Assembly (NCBI GenBank): GCA_015501055.1
Contig: JADNYV010000025.1
Coordinates: 248,001-312,000, forward strand
Source: Mucidula mucida
Taxonomy: Eukaryota; Basidiomycota; Agaricomycetes; Agaricales; Physalacriaceae
Length of the DNA stretch: 64,000 bases
Reading direction: 5' to 3'
Positions 11,434 to 21,513 of this stretch are shown in pieces. Made by a program: the position numbers and the translations under genes. How positions within the stretch are numbered: position 1 is the stretch's first letter; each line of letters opens with the position of its first letter. The notes under the pieces are model-generated. The model was not told where the DNA came from. It searched no databases and was given only the letters and a program-made list of their open reading frames with translations.

Positions 11434-13826
11434 ATGGCTGCCGCTTTCTCCGATAATACTCCCTCCCCAAATACTGCGCCTCCTATAGCGTTTGAGTCGT
11501 GCGAGGGCACTATCATCGATGATGCGCCGCCGACTGAGGTAGTGGGCCCTGCAGACAAGAAGGAGGTCCGCCTCACGGACCAGACCAACATTCTCCCTTT
11601 CAGAAAGATCCTGGCCGTCTTCCTCGGGCTGGGCCTCTGCGTCTTCGCCGCTGCGCTCGACTCGGTCATCATCGCGACGTCGCTGCCGACCATCAACACG
11701 TCGTTTCACGCTGGCGCGGTCGTGTCGTGGGTCCCGTCGGCGTACATGCTCACGTCGGCGGCTTTTCAGCCTCTGTATGGGCGGTTCAGTGATATCTTTG
11801 GGCGGAAGACTGCGCTGGTGATGGGGATGAGTATATTCATGTTTGGGAATTTGTTGGCCGGGTTTGCGAAGACGATCATCCAAGTGATCGTGTTCAGGGG
11901 GATCGCGGGGTGGGTGGTGGTGGGATTGTGAGTATGATGCAGATTGTGGTTTCGGATATTGTTACGCTGCGCGAGAGGTGAGTGGTGTCTTACTGTGTGA
12001 GATGATGATGGAGCTCATGGGTTTCCAGAGGCAAATATCAGGGTATTATACAGGGTGTTGTTGCGATCGGCTACACGGTTGGGCCTTTGATTGGTGGTGC
12101 GCTATCTCAGAGTGTGGGATGGAGGGTATGTGTTCTTCTAGTTCATGACCAGACGCCGCTGCCCACGAATTCTAGTGGTCGTTTTGGGTGACCATCCCGG
12201 TCTCTTTTGTTGCGACTGCTATCGTATGGTTCATACTGCCCCTCAAAGCAGTGGAACCAGGAATTCGTCGGCATGTGATTTCATTCACTTCTTCAAAGCT
12301 ACTCACAATGTGCAACCAGAAAATTGTTGTATGTCGACTATGTTGGATCTATTCTTACGCTTGCTTCGAGTACATTGATCATGCTGCCTCTGATCTGGGT
12401 GCGAACTGGTAACGGTCCTGAAGTATTAGTGTCTAACGAGTATGTTAGGGTGGCGTGACATTCCCTTGGTCATCTGCAGTCGTTCTGGCGCCCTTATTTT
12501 CTGGCATGTTTCTGATCCTGTTGTTCTGTATGTGGGAATGGAAAGTTGCGCGTTTGCCCATCGTACCTAGTAGGTTGATATGTTCGATTATTGTATGCCG
12601 CTCACATCCTCCACAGTGTACATCTTCAAGCATATGACCGTAACAGGTGTTTATATCATCATGTTCATGAAGTACTACCTTGTCCTCGAGCCACCACGCA
12701 TGTTTACTGATTTCGTTCAGTGGATTCGTATTCTTTTCCTCATTGTTCTATCTGCCTCAGTATTTTCAAACCGTTCTCCACTACACGCCGATACACGCTG
12801 GTACGTTTGTTGTCTTCTACGAATCATCAAATCTTCACGTCGTGGTCAGCAATGTTCCTCATTCCGTTCCTGTTGGGCCAGATGTCCGCAAGCTGGGTGT
12901 CTGTAAGTCTGTTTGCATTCTGGTCTGGTTCTGTCCAGTTCATTTGTCCTTCTGCTAGGGTATGGTAATCAGCAAGACAGGACATTACATCGTAAATGAA
13001 ACTTGCAATTCCTTTGATGGTACCAATTGACTCGCGTTCTCAGCCCATTATCTGGAGCGGTTTTACTGTCTGGGCAATCGGGTGCGGTTGTATCTCCACT
13101 GTTAACCAGACGACCAGCAAGGCAGCCATGGTTATCTTCATGCTGTTATCTGGTGTTGGAGCCGGGCAGGTGAAATGAGTCTTACTCTCCGAAGTCTCTC
13201 ATCTTGACCGAGTCGCTCTAGACGCTTCAACCAACTACTATAGCAGCTCAAGCGAGCGTTCCCAGGCGAGACATGTCCGTAGTGACGGCTTTCAGAAATG
13301 TCAGTATTTCGTCACTCTTGCAAGGTCCCAAGTCAATATTGTCTAGTTCATCCGAACGATTGGCGGGACATTGTCTCTTGCGGTCAATGCGGCGCTTATG
13401 TGAGTGATGAACCATTTTTAGAGCCACTATACTACTTGACGCCGCATGCAACGCAGTAATAACCAACTGCGACAGTCTATGCAGAGGCTGTCGCTCTCCG
13501 ACTCTCTAATATCGACTATTGTCAATGACCCATCGGAGCTCTATAGCGCTGATCTCAATATTTCTGCGGCGACGAGGAATTATATTCTACAGCGAGGATA
13601 CATGAAAGGCTTCAAATACGTCTTCTATCTGAACGCTGGGCTCACGGCATCCGCTGTTTTCATCAGCTTCATGATGATCCGACACAAGGACTTGAACCAG
13701 GAGTATGAGGAGAGGCATGCCCTGAGATTAAAAGAGAAAGAGAAGGCGGAAGGTGACATCGAGTTGGGATCTGTTGCAAAGACTTCTGAAGAGGCGCCTG
13801 TCGATTCTCAACAAGAAAAGGCATAA
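11434..13826 (+). CDS. MFS drug:H+ antiporter, DHA2 (14-TM) type, with one apparent frame break
   Basis: Membrane exporter of small toxic or secondary compounds. Thirteen exons: 11434-11977, 12029-12125, 12176-12270, 12320-12398, 12449-12569, 12617-12671, 12721-12800, 12850-12902, 12959-12991, 13044-13169, 13222-13299, 13347-13399, 13457-13826; about 594 aa. Signature motifs: LDSVIIATSLPTI in TM1, GRFSDIFGRK (motif A), LPLIWGGVTFPWSS, FFSSLFYLPQYFQTVLHY, and an acidic cytoplasmic tail. The conserved GVGGGGI motif is interrupted at the G4 run 11907-11910: one base is missing relative to the expected frame, and every later exon agrees only if it is restored. The intron at 12271 must begin GC (GCATGT) for IRR to join KLLYVDYVG. 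Either the assembly dropped a G or the allele is null. Confidence 0.85.
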
Positions 13827-14146
13827 GTGGCGTCGTCGTAAGTATGTGATGCCTCAGCTTTTATTCAACCTTTCGTTTGATCCTCGTCGTAATAGATTCC
13901 CCATATAGACTAGAAATTTCACAGGGTTTTCAGAACTTCAATTATGTAGAGAGCGTCAATCATCTTCGATTTGGATGATGTGTTGTTCAGATCTGCCATG
14001 TAGCTCAACTGATGCTCACGGTACATATAGAACTCCAGAGAGCGCTCATCTGTCAAGTCATTTCAAATGAGTATCAATCATCTTGCGCGGCTTCTTGATA
14101 CGCGCTGTATATCAACTCGAGGCCTAGTATCAGCTTTCTACATACC
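13827..14146. other. Intergenic region
   Basis: 3' flank of the MFS gene and upstream region of the hydrolase gene. No ORF, RNA gene or strong repeat seen. Confidence 0.5.
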
Positions 14147-15314
14147 ATGTCTTCCCCAACTACTGGAAAAGTTCCTTTCGTCTACGAGGGCAGAACTTAT
14201 GAGACCTTTTACATCGTATACGGCGATCTGAAGTCTGGCAAAACCCCACTCGTGGCGCTCCATGGAGGACCTGGGTTGTCCCACCACTAGTGAGCCGTCT
14301 CTGTCAAGCGCTGGGAAAGACTAAACAGCCTTAATGGCAGCATGCTCCCGAACAAATCCCTGTACGAGCAAGCTGGGTACTACGTTCTGCCAACCTTGAA
14401 CGAGCCCGGACTAACAAGTTCTCGCAGTATCCCAGTGTTATTCTATGACCAGATCGGCAACGGCGCTTCCTCGCACGTCAAGGATGCACCCAATAAGTTC
14501 TGGAGGCCTCAGCTATTCATGGATGAGCTCGACAACCTCTTGAACAAACTCAGTATCACGAGCTTCGACCTGCTTGGCCATTCATGGGGAGGTCAGACGC
14601 GTCGTATTCCTAACAAACGTTCTTGTAATTGATAGCCAAGTTTATCAGGTATGCTTGGAGGCCATTATGCCGCTGAACGCACTCCCAGTGGGCTGAGGAG
14701 GCTGATCATTGCCAATGCGCCCGCGTCTGCCGCACTCTTCGAAGCGGGCACCAATGCGCTCCTCGACAAGTTCCCACCCGATTTCGTCAAGATGCTAAGG
14801 GACCACGAAAAGGCCGGCACTACCTCTGACCCGGAGTATCAAGCCGGGATGGGAAAGTTCTATGAAAAGCACGTCTGCAATATGGACCCGTGGCCTCAGG
14901 AACTGGTGCAGAGCTTCGACGCGGTGGCGCAAGATCCCACCGTTTACCACACGATGTTCGTGATCATTCTGATATCACAAGTTTGGCTGACAGCAATTCC
15001 TGTAGGTTTGGTCCGTCCGAGTTCAGCATTGTCGGCACCCTCACGGGATGGAGTGTCGTCGACATTGTGCACAACATCCGGGCGCCTACGCTTCTGCTTA
15101 GTGCGCCGCTCGACGAGGTGCAGAAGGAAGCGGTGTTGCCCTGGTTCAGAGGCATTCCTAAGATCAAATGGGTCGAGTTCCAAAACAGCACACACCTCGC
15201 CCAGTTCGAGGAACCCGAAAGGTATGGATGCAGTCGGTTGCCACAAGCCATCACCAGCTCACCGGTGTACCTGACAGATACATAGCTGTCGTCCGAGACT
15301 TTCTCGAGAATTGA
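14147..15314 (+). CDS. Proline iminopeptidase-like alpha/beta hydrolase (peptidase S33)
   Basis: Likely aminopeptidase or amide hydrolase. Exons 14147-14289, 14341-14376, 14428-14591, 14649-14955, 15006-15221 and 15278-15314 give 300 aa. Visible motifs: the oxyanion loop [20 protein letters not shown] (the DQxGxGxS motif of this family), the nucleophile elbow GHSWGG (Ser), a likely acid in SAPLDEV, and the catalytic His in [13 protein letters not shown]. Length fits fungal proline iminopeptidases and L-amino-acid amidases. The intron at 14956 uses the weak donor GTTCGT; it is required to join HTM to FGPSEFS. No signal peptide, so probably cytosolic. Confidence 0.9.
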
Positions 15315-15799
15315 AATGAAGAAGGGTTCTGCGGTTTTTGTTGTATAGCAAGTACTGGTCACTTTCTGAATTGATGGATAGATTTGGAAGTTGCGCCAGT
15401 GATGTCCGTACCTGCAGCTTCAAGAAGCAATTGGTTGGTTAGGTATAAAATGCTATCAAAGCGGTCCTGTTCGGGAACACAAGCAGATGATCATCGTAGG
15501 CGTAGCGCTCATTTTACGAGAGACTATTACACGTTATTCTTCTATAAGGCTCTATCAAGCAGATGATCATCGTTGGCGTAGCGCTCATGTCACGAGAGAC
15601 CATTATTCGTTATTCTTCTGGAAGGCTGTACCATGGAGTAGATAGATCTCGAATGACGGTGGACGCATTTCAGGGATTGAGGGTACCAATACTCACGGTA
15701 CCCGTAGTGCTCAGACCTTCGACTTTCGCGAACGTCATAGGTCCATTGGTATCACTAATCTCGAAGATTTTCAGCACTCTTCTACAACATTAAGCGTCT
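15315..15799. other. Convergent intergenic region with tandem duplication
   Basis: Lies between the stops of the hydrolase (+) and the 7-TM gene (-). Apart from the 76-bp tandem duplication it may hold a further small exon of the 7-TM gene on the minus strand near 15690-15750, but I could not connect it in phase. Confidence 0.5.
15481..15632. repeat. 76-bp direct tandem duplication
   Basis: Copies 15481-15556 and 15557-15632 both start AAGCAGATGATCATCGT and differ at about ten positions. They lie in a 3' flank shared by two convergent genes. The divergence implies a moderately old duplication. Confidence 0.93.
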
Positions 15800-16918
15800 T
15801 CATACCTTAGGCAATTGAACGTTCTTGCGCATCTCAATGTCGGAAGGAAGGGCACTAGTGAAAAGACGGGTGCTGGTTTCGGTGGTCCAAGCACGTCCCG
15901 ACGAAACGCGGAAGATAATCAAGAGAGGAGCGATCACCTACAAGCAAAAAAAAATCAATTCAATTGCGTTCGAGAATTGGCATGGATAATACCTGGATTT
16001 GACTGAGGGGCTGCAGGAAGATCGTCTGCGAAGGATGCCCCAACGCAAATGGCACAATGAAGGCCAGCTGGAAACCCGTATACAATAGGGCAGACTCAAC
16101 GATCATGCTGGCGATGCTGGTATACTGTCTACCGTAGTTCCTACCCATGACACGCGAGATTCGAATGCGATACATGAGCAGTCGAAGACTAATCAACAGT
16201 GTCATCGAAACGTTCAACGCGAAACTGGTCCAGAAGTAGGGCAATGTGAAGTTTATCGTTGATGACGACCAAGGCGACGACGCAGATACTTGAATCAGCC
16301 AAAGAAGGCCGAGAGCTACAAAACTAAGATTAGCGAGAGAGAAACACTTCAGTCGGACGTGAGATACTGACTCCATGACGCGAGGTAGGTCAGAATGGGA
16401 ACGATGGTAATGATCCACCAAGGGATGGAGGTACCTTTGTAGACGACGAGGCAACGCCAGACGACAACGGCATCGGCAAACCAATTCGAAAGGACAAAGG
16501 CGACGTTCCCCATCTCAGACACAGGAAGGGAGAACATCACTTCTTCAAACGACGCTGAAGATGGATGGATGAGCCTCAGCCTTGGACACGGTAAACAGTT
16601 CTTCTTACAAGGACCTCCGGTAACGTTAGGAGCAGTGAAATTCCTGTAGTCAATGAAGCTCAACTGAGCCATTTTTGAGTCGCCCGCTATGAACATCGTC
16701 GCGAAGAGAAAATCACAGCAGACATATAAGATCCAAAACTTGTTCATCCTGTTCGAAACCCGTGGAATCAACTGACCCAGACACATGAATGTGAGGGTAA
16801 GGACCACGCCATACCCCACACCGGTAAGTATAGTGCCACTGAGCCATGCACGCTCGTCAAAGAGAGCTTCAGCTGGCAAGTCGGGAATCCAGGTGGGGTC
16901 CATCTCGATGGAAGGCAT
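15800..16918 (-). CDS. Seven-transmembrane protein, GPCR-like, Agaricomycete type
   Basis: Exons (minus) 16609-16918, 16372-16554, 15993-16315 and 15800-15937 give 317 aa. Seven hydrophobic segments are visible: LTGVGYGVVLTLTFMCLG, FWILYVCCDFLFATMF, MGNVAFVLSNWFADAVVVW, IPWWIITIVPILTYLASW, FALNVSMTLLISLRLLMY, IVESALLYTGFQLAFIVPF and QVIAPLLIIFRVSSGRAW. This architecture and the final S-G-R-A-W-T motif occur in a large mushroom-specific family of unknown ligand. The start MPSIEMDPTW was chosen over an ATG 37 codons upstream. The junction at about 16316/16372 has two in-phase solutions. The C-terminus may continue in another exon, since the stop comes directly after a GTATGA donor-like site. 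Confidence 0.75.
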
Positions 16919-17275
16919 GGCAGTCAGTTGGTGCTGATGGTTAGGCGACGTGAGGATGAGGCGAAGTAGAGGTTTAAATAGGACGAAGCGAAGGAGAGAT
17001 TCAAATAGGACTTTGGGCGCCTCGGTCACCTATACATCGCGAAATGCCCGAATGATGAGGAGAGAAGATGGCTATCCATCAATGGCCCCAGGAGTGCGAT
17101 GACAGATAGGTCCCCGCTTCATGATAGAAGCTTGCGACAATGGTTTCGCATTCGCAGCTTTCTTTATCGATATTGGATAGAACACTGACCGCACTTGTTG
17201 ACTCCCGCTAAAGCGCCGATGAAGACATCACATTGGTACTGACCCAGGAACTGTATGCGAAGAGTCTTTGTTGAT
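16919..17275. other. Upstream region of the 7-TM gene
   Basis: Contains TTTAAATA (16974-16981), a possible TATA element for the minus-strand 7-TM gene, and the 3' flank of the orphan gene on the same strand. No other feature seen. Confidence 0.45.
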
Positions 17276-17934
17276 TTATATGCCGTGAGTACCGCTGAAC
17301 TTGAAAGTGCCCTCATCCGCCTTCCACTGTATGTTGACGTTGCCCTTCATATAAAGCGTGTTGTAGCTAGTGGCGCGAAATAGGGAGTGCAACAGATCGA
17401 TAGCGATATAAGTTTACCGCGCGCTCCCTTCGATGCTATCCATCGCGTCTTGGAATTCTTCCGCTGTCATCTTCTTTGTCTTGAACGTCGGAGGTCCTCC
17501 CAGATCCAACATTGCACCAAAGACGTCCGCATCGTTACAAACGCCGTCGTACGTCCACCTAGAACCCCCAGTCTTGCAAGACGGTTTCCACTGTCGTCAA
17601 TCAGTACGACGCGACGACTGCCAGAGGGGAGACGACTTGCTGTCATTTGTTTCTTGATACCACTCCTGGCTGCACTGCGTAGCTTTTCAGCCGCGGCCTC
17701 CAACTGCGCCGCAGACTTGGGCTGAGGCTGGCTGGCTGCGAGCTGGTCCTACAGGCTGCGAGCATACTTGGCGAGTTCTACAAGGGATTGACGCGCGTCG
17801 TCATCGTCCTCGGGGACAGGATAGCTGTTGGTGTCCGCGAGGATGGCATCGACCATGAGACGCGCCTTCTTGGCGGCAGGGCCCGACTTTGACGCGTCAG
17901 ATTTACGTTTCTTGCCTGCCACAGTGGAAGACAT
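17276..17934 (-). pseudogene. Agaricomycete-restricted orphan protein with premature in-frame TAG
   Basis: Exons (minus) 17641-17934, 17418-17590 and 17276-17366 would encode 185 aa. A basic head (KKRKSDASKS) leads into a helical part, then a compact domain with MTW-KPSC, WTYDGVCNDADVFGAMLDLG, GPPTFKTKKMTAEEFQDAM, SARYNTLYMKGNVNIQW and FKFSGTHGI. I recall this pattern from conserved mushroom proteins of unknown function. Codon 62 is TAG (17749-17751) where CAG (Gln) would give a smooth S-L-Q-D-Q-L helix. There is no workable intron around it. The intron after ATGACA starts GCAAGT (GC-AG). Downstream exons stay intact and in phase, so the stop is either very recent, an allelic null, or a base error. 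Confidence 0.7.
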
Positions 17935-18573
17935 GGTGTTCTATGAGTTTCGTAAGGTTATTGGTATGGAAGGTGGCTGAAAGAACGATAGTTTGCAGGG
18001 TTCACTTTACGTATGTTTAGGTGCACGTGTTACCCCCCGTGGCGCCAAGTTCAAGTTGCACGACGCGACGCGTTTGCGTTTTAGGCGCCGCGACTCTGGA
18101 CCCCACAGCCTGGACACGGCGTTTATTAGGGAGGACACTCTACCGACGTTCAACAAAAAGCGCTGTCAATCAAGATCCGATTAAAGACAGTTAATACAAT
18201 CGATAGAAGCCTTTACCACGCGTGGCCAACTCTCTGCGGTCGGGTAGTTGCGGATACCTGAGCGTATATCGTGATCCTAATATCCGCTGTGTCAATATCA
18301 AGTCAATAAACAGCTTTGAACAAAGTTGGCAGTCTCCAATAACTTGGAGCCGATGATGGCTAGGAGTGACGTGTCCGATGGCGCATCGTGCTCTGAATTT
18401 GAGCACATTATACTCTTCAAAGATCCTATCGCCTTGTTTCAAAGGCGTCAATTGCAGAGCAGATGTATCGTAGACAAGAATTGGAAACAAAAAGTCATAG
18501 CGACTGTCTCTAGTCTGTGACAGAAGCCCATTGTGACGACTGTGACGAGATAGCCCTTTGCCCAGATCAAGAT
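17935..18573. other. Intergenic region upstream of 14-3-3 and the orphan gene
   Basis: Shared upstream region of a divergent pair. An open frame of 130 codons on the minus strand (18191-18583) has no support I can see. Otherwise nothing recognised. Confidence 0.5.
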
Positions 18574-18579
18574 CACGTG
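18574..18579. promoter_or_regulatory. CACGTG (E-box-like) in 14-3-3 promoter
   Basis: Perfect palindrome CACGTG about 108 bp upstream of the inferred 5'UTR donor of the 14-3-3 gene. It is the core bound by bHLH factors such as Cbf1/Pho4. Function here is inferred. Confidence 0.4.
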
Positions 18580-18681
18580 GCAAACCCTCTGCCCACGTCG
18601 CTTTATTTCAGCCCCCGCATTTTGTTGCCGTCTCTTCCATCATCTTACCACCACCACCATCACCACTACCAATCGCCACCC

Positions 18682-18823
18682 GTAAGATCCCGGTCCTTGC
18701 TCACTGTTGACCACGACGAGCTCATCGTATTCTCCTTCAGCTCTACCACTCTCAATCTTCCTCAACAGTCAGTGTCTGACGCGCCCCTTTACGCGTTTTC
18801 GTTGCTAACCGTCGTCGTCTTAG
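18682..18823 (+). other. Probable 5'UTR intron of 14-3-3
   Basis: Starts GTAAGA, has GCTAACC as a branch-like site, and ends TTAG directly against the ATG at 18824. CT-rich sequence precedes it, typical of a strong fungal promoter. Confidence 0.6.
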
Positions 18824-19747
18824 ATGCCTGAATCCCGCGAAGACTCTGTCTACCTCGCCAAGCTCGCTGAGCAAGCCGAGCGCTATGAAGGTTGGTCTCT
18901 TGTGCGCCTTTTCATCGTAATCTAACCCTTATCGCCACAGAAATGGTTGAGAACATGAAGCGAGTGGCTTCCTCAGACCAGGAGCTCACCGTGGAAGAGC
19001 GTAATCTGCTATCGGTCGCATACAAGAACGTCATTGGCGCTCGTCGTGCATCGTGGAGAATCGTATCCTCTATCGAGCAGAAGGAGGAGTCCAAGGGCAA
19101 CGAAGCCCAGGTTTCCATGATCAAGGGCTACAGGGAGAAAATCGAGAGTGAGCTCGCCAAGATCTGTGAAGACATTCTCGACGTCCTCGAAAAGCACTTG
19201 ATCCCCTCCGCCGCCTCTGGTGAATCCAAGGTCTTCTACCACAAGATGTAAGTCCTACGTCAGCGTATCCCCGCCATCTCCTAATATTGTGCTCAACAGG
19301 ATGGGTGACTACCACCGTTACCTCGCCGAGTTCGCCACTGGAGACAAGCGAAAAGATAGCGCCGACAAGTCGTTAGAGGCCTACAAGGCCGCATCCGATG
19401 TTGCTGTCACCGAGTTGCCCCCTACACACCCCATCCGCCTTGGCCTTGCCCTCAACTTCTCCGTCTTCTACTACGAAATCCTCAACAGCCCGGATCGTGC
19501 CTGCCATCTCGCCAAGCAGGCGTTTGACGATGCCATTGCTGAGCTTGACACACTATCAGAAGAGAGCTACAAGGACTCGACCCTCATTATGCAACTTCTC
19601 CGGGACAACCTTACCCTCTGGACGTCGGATATGCAAGACTCTGGTTAGTGTCTTGCTCCTTTCGTTGTCTCGCAGTTGAATTCATGCATAGCCGATAAAA
19701 CAGCCGACGCCAAAGAGGAGACTGCTGACGCACCCGCCGACGAGTAG
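18824..19747 (+). CDS. 14-3-3 protein
   Basis: Phosphoserine/threonine-binding dimeric adaptor of signalling proteins in cytosol and nucleus. Exons 18824-18890, 18941-19247, 19300-19643 and 19704-19747 give 253 aa. Diagnostic motifs: [20 protein letters not shown], the [20 protein letters not shown] signature, [18 protein letters not shown], and the second signature around [20 protein letters not shown], ending [20 protein letters not shown]. Phosphopeptide-binding residues of the basic pocket (K, R, R, Y) lie in these motifs. The variable acidic tail ends APADE. Pyrimidine-rich promoter plus 5'UTR intron suggest high expression. Confidence 0.98.
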
Positions 19748-19993
19748 AGGTCTCTTCCTTTCTTTGTGTTAGCATATATTTCGACCCTTGCTCCACCATC
19801 TGCATTGTTCTCACGTCTTATCTGCATACTCTCCCATCGACGTCTATTTTATTCGTAGTGTCGAATATTCTACATGTCGTTATTTCATTGTCTGGTTAAC
19901 TATTGGTAAAGAAGAAGAATTTTGACAACTCCGTGGTGTTTGATTGAGTAAACCGACTTGATTGCGAATCGATACTGCTTACTTCCTACTATC

Positions 19994-21143
19994 ATGAGTA
20001 CCCGACTCTCCACTGCCCAGGACTATATATCGCTGGTCGATAAATATGACACATGGTTGTTTGACTGCGATGGGGTCCTCTGGCATGGAGATCGATTAGT
20101 AGATGGGGCTATAGAGGTCCTCCAGCTTCTCCGAGATAAAAGTATGTCCAATCCCATCATCGGATAATCGAGGCCTAATAGTAATGGTAACAACAAGAAA
20201 AGACTGTCCTTTTTGTCACGAACAATGCTACGAAATCTAGAAAGAACTATCGCAAAAAGTTCGACCAGCTAGGAGTGGAAGCGCATGTTGTAAGTCTGTT
20301 TTCCTTTACTCTGTGAAGCTCACCGTATCGTTGTGACAGGACGAGATTTATGGATCTGCCTATGCCGCTGCCGTCTATATATCTTCAGTCATGAAACTAC
20401 CCAAGGACAAGAAGGTGTATGTTATTGGTATGGCTGGCCTAGAGGAAGAACTCCGGGATGAAGGCGTTTCCTTCATCGGAGGAACTGTCAGTCATATCAG
20501 TGTACCGGCTATACCCACCATCTCATCCTAGCACTAGGATCCCGCCGATGCGACGCTCGACGCTTTCACGCTCGAAAATTTTACGCTCGACGAAGACGTG
20601 GCGGCCGTCGTATGCGGTCTGGATACCAGCATCAACTATACCAAGCTCTCCAAGGCGTTCCAGTACCTCACCCGCATCCCCGGGTGTGCGTTCCTCGCGA
20701 CGAACGAGGACAGCACGTACCCCAGCGCGCACGGACTGCTGCCCGGCGCAGGGGCCATCTCCGCGCCCTTGCGCTTTGCGCTGGGCAAGGATCCCATTAG
20801 CATCGGAAAGCCCGCGAGCACTATGCTGGACTGTATCAAAGCCAAGTACGTTGTTCCCCATTGCACTGCTGTTCGCCGACACCGTCCATAGAGTGCACTA
20901 CGATCCAGCACGCACGATCATGGTTGGCGATAGACTGAACACCGACATTCTCTTTGGCCAGAACGGCGGAATCTCGACCTTGCTCGTCTTGACCGGTGCG
21001 CCTTGGCTTTTAACAACTTCTATCAACGAACTTCTTACATCTCCTCAGGTATCACTCAGGAAAGTGAGATTACCGGGCCCAATGCGTCCAAGATTGTTCC
21101 CGATTTCGTCACTCAGTCTGTTGGTGACCTCCGCGTTGCGTAG
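19994..21143 (+). CDS. 4-nitrophenylphosphatase / phosphoglycolate phosphatase-type HAD hydrolase (Pho13 family)
   Basis: HAD-superfamily phosphatase of the NagD/PGP type, which clears 2-phosphoglycolate and related damaged metabolites. Exons 19994-20141, 20198-20289, 20340-20486, 20538-20845, 20892-20995 and 21049-21143 give 297 aa. Motif I DCDGVLWHGD with the nucleophile Asp, motif II FVTNNATKSRKNY, a C2 cap domain with ATNEDSTYP and GAGAISAPL, motif III Lys in GKPASTM, and motif IV MVGDRLNTDILFG are all present. Length is normal and no break is seen. The gene is convergent with the KDM5 gene, 370 bp downstream. Confidence 0.96.
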
Positions 21144-21513
21144 AAATTACATCTATACCATAGACATAGCGTTTGTTGACATAGACTAGAAATGGCAGCA
21201 AGCCCCGATACTAATTTACAGTTGGTGGCGTAGTTGGCATGATGACTCTCAATTGATCAATCTTTCCGGCTCTTACGTGAAAGGTGTCAGTGTTTTTTTT
21301 TGTACAACATAAAGTACATGCGAGACATATAAATACGAGAGCATAAAACAGCGTGATGGACTTGATCCCAGAAAAACAAAAAAAGCTGCGCCCGAAAACA
21401 CACTACTTACTACTACTACTACTCCCGTATTTGAAGAGGTTTATCTACAATTGCTGAACGAGAACTCTCGTACTTTGGGGAATACGGTACTGTTTGGGGC
21501 GACATGATCATAG
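21144..21513. other. Convergent 3' intergenic region with ACT microsatellite
   Basis: Homopolymer-rich (T9 at about 21292, several A runs) with an (ACT)n tract at about 21408-21423. Consistent with overlapping 3'UTR/polyadenylation zones of two converging genes. Confidence 0.6.

Noticed and set aside
11062..11883. 273-codon open frame antisense to the MFS promoter and first exon
   Set aside because: Arginine-rich shadow of GC-biased coding sequence; the sense strand has clear MFS motifs.
18191..18583. 130-codon open frame on the minus strand upstream of 14-3-3
   Set aside because: Reads somewhat like protein, but I see no family motif, splice context or upstream signals; length is within chance for a region this size.
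21408..21423. CRISPR or telomere-like repeat
   Set aside because: Simple (ACT)n microsatellite in a 3' region of a eukaryotic genome.
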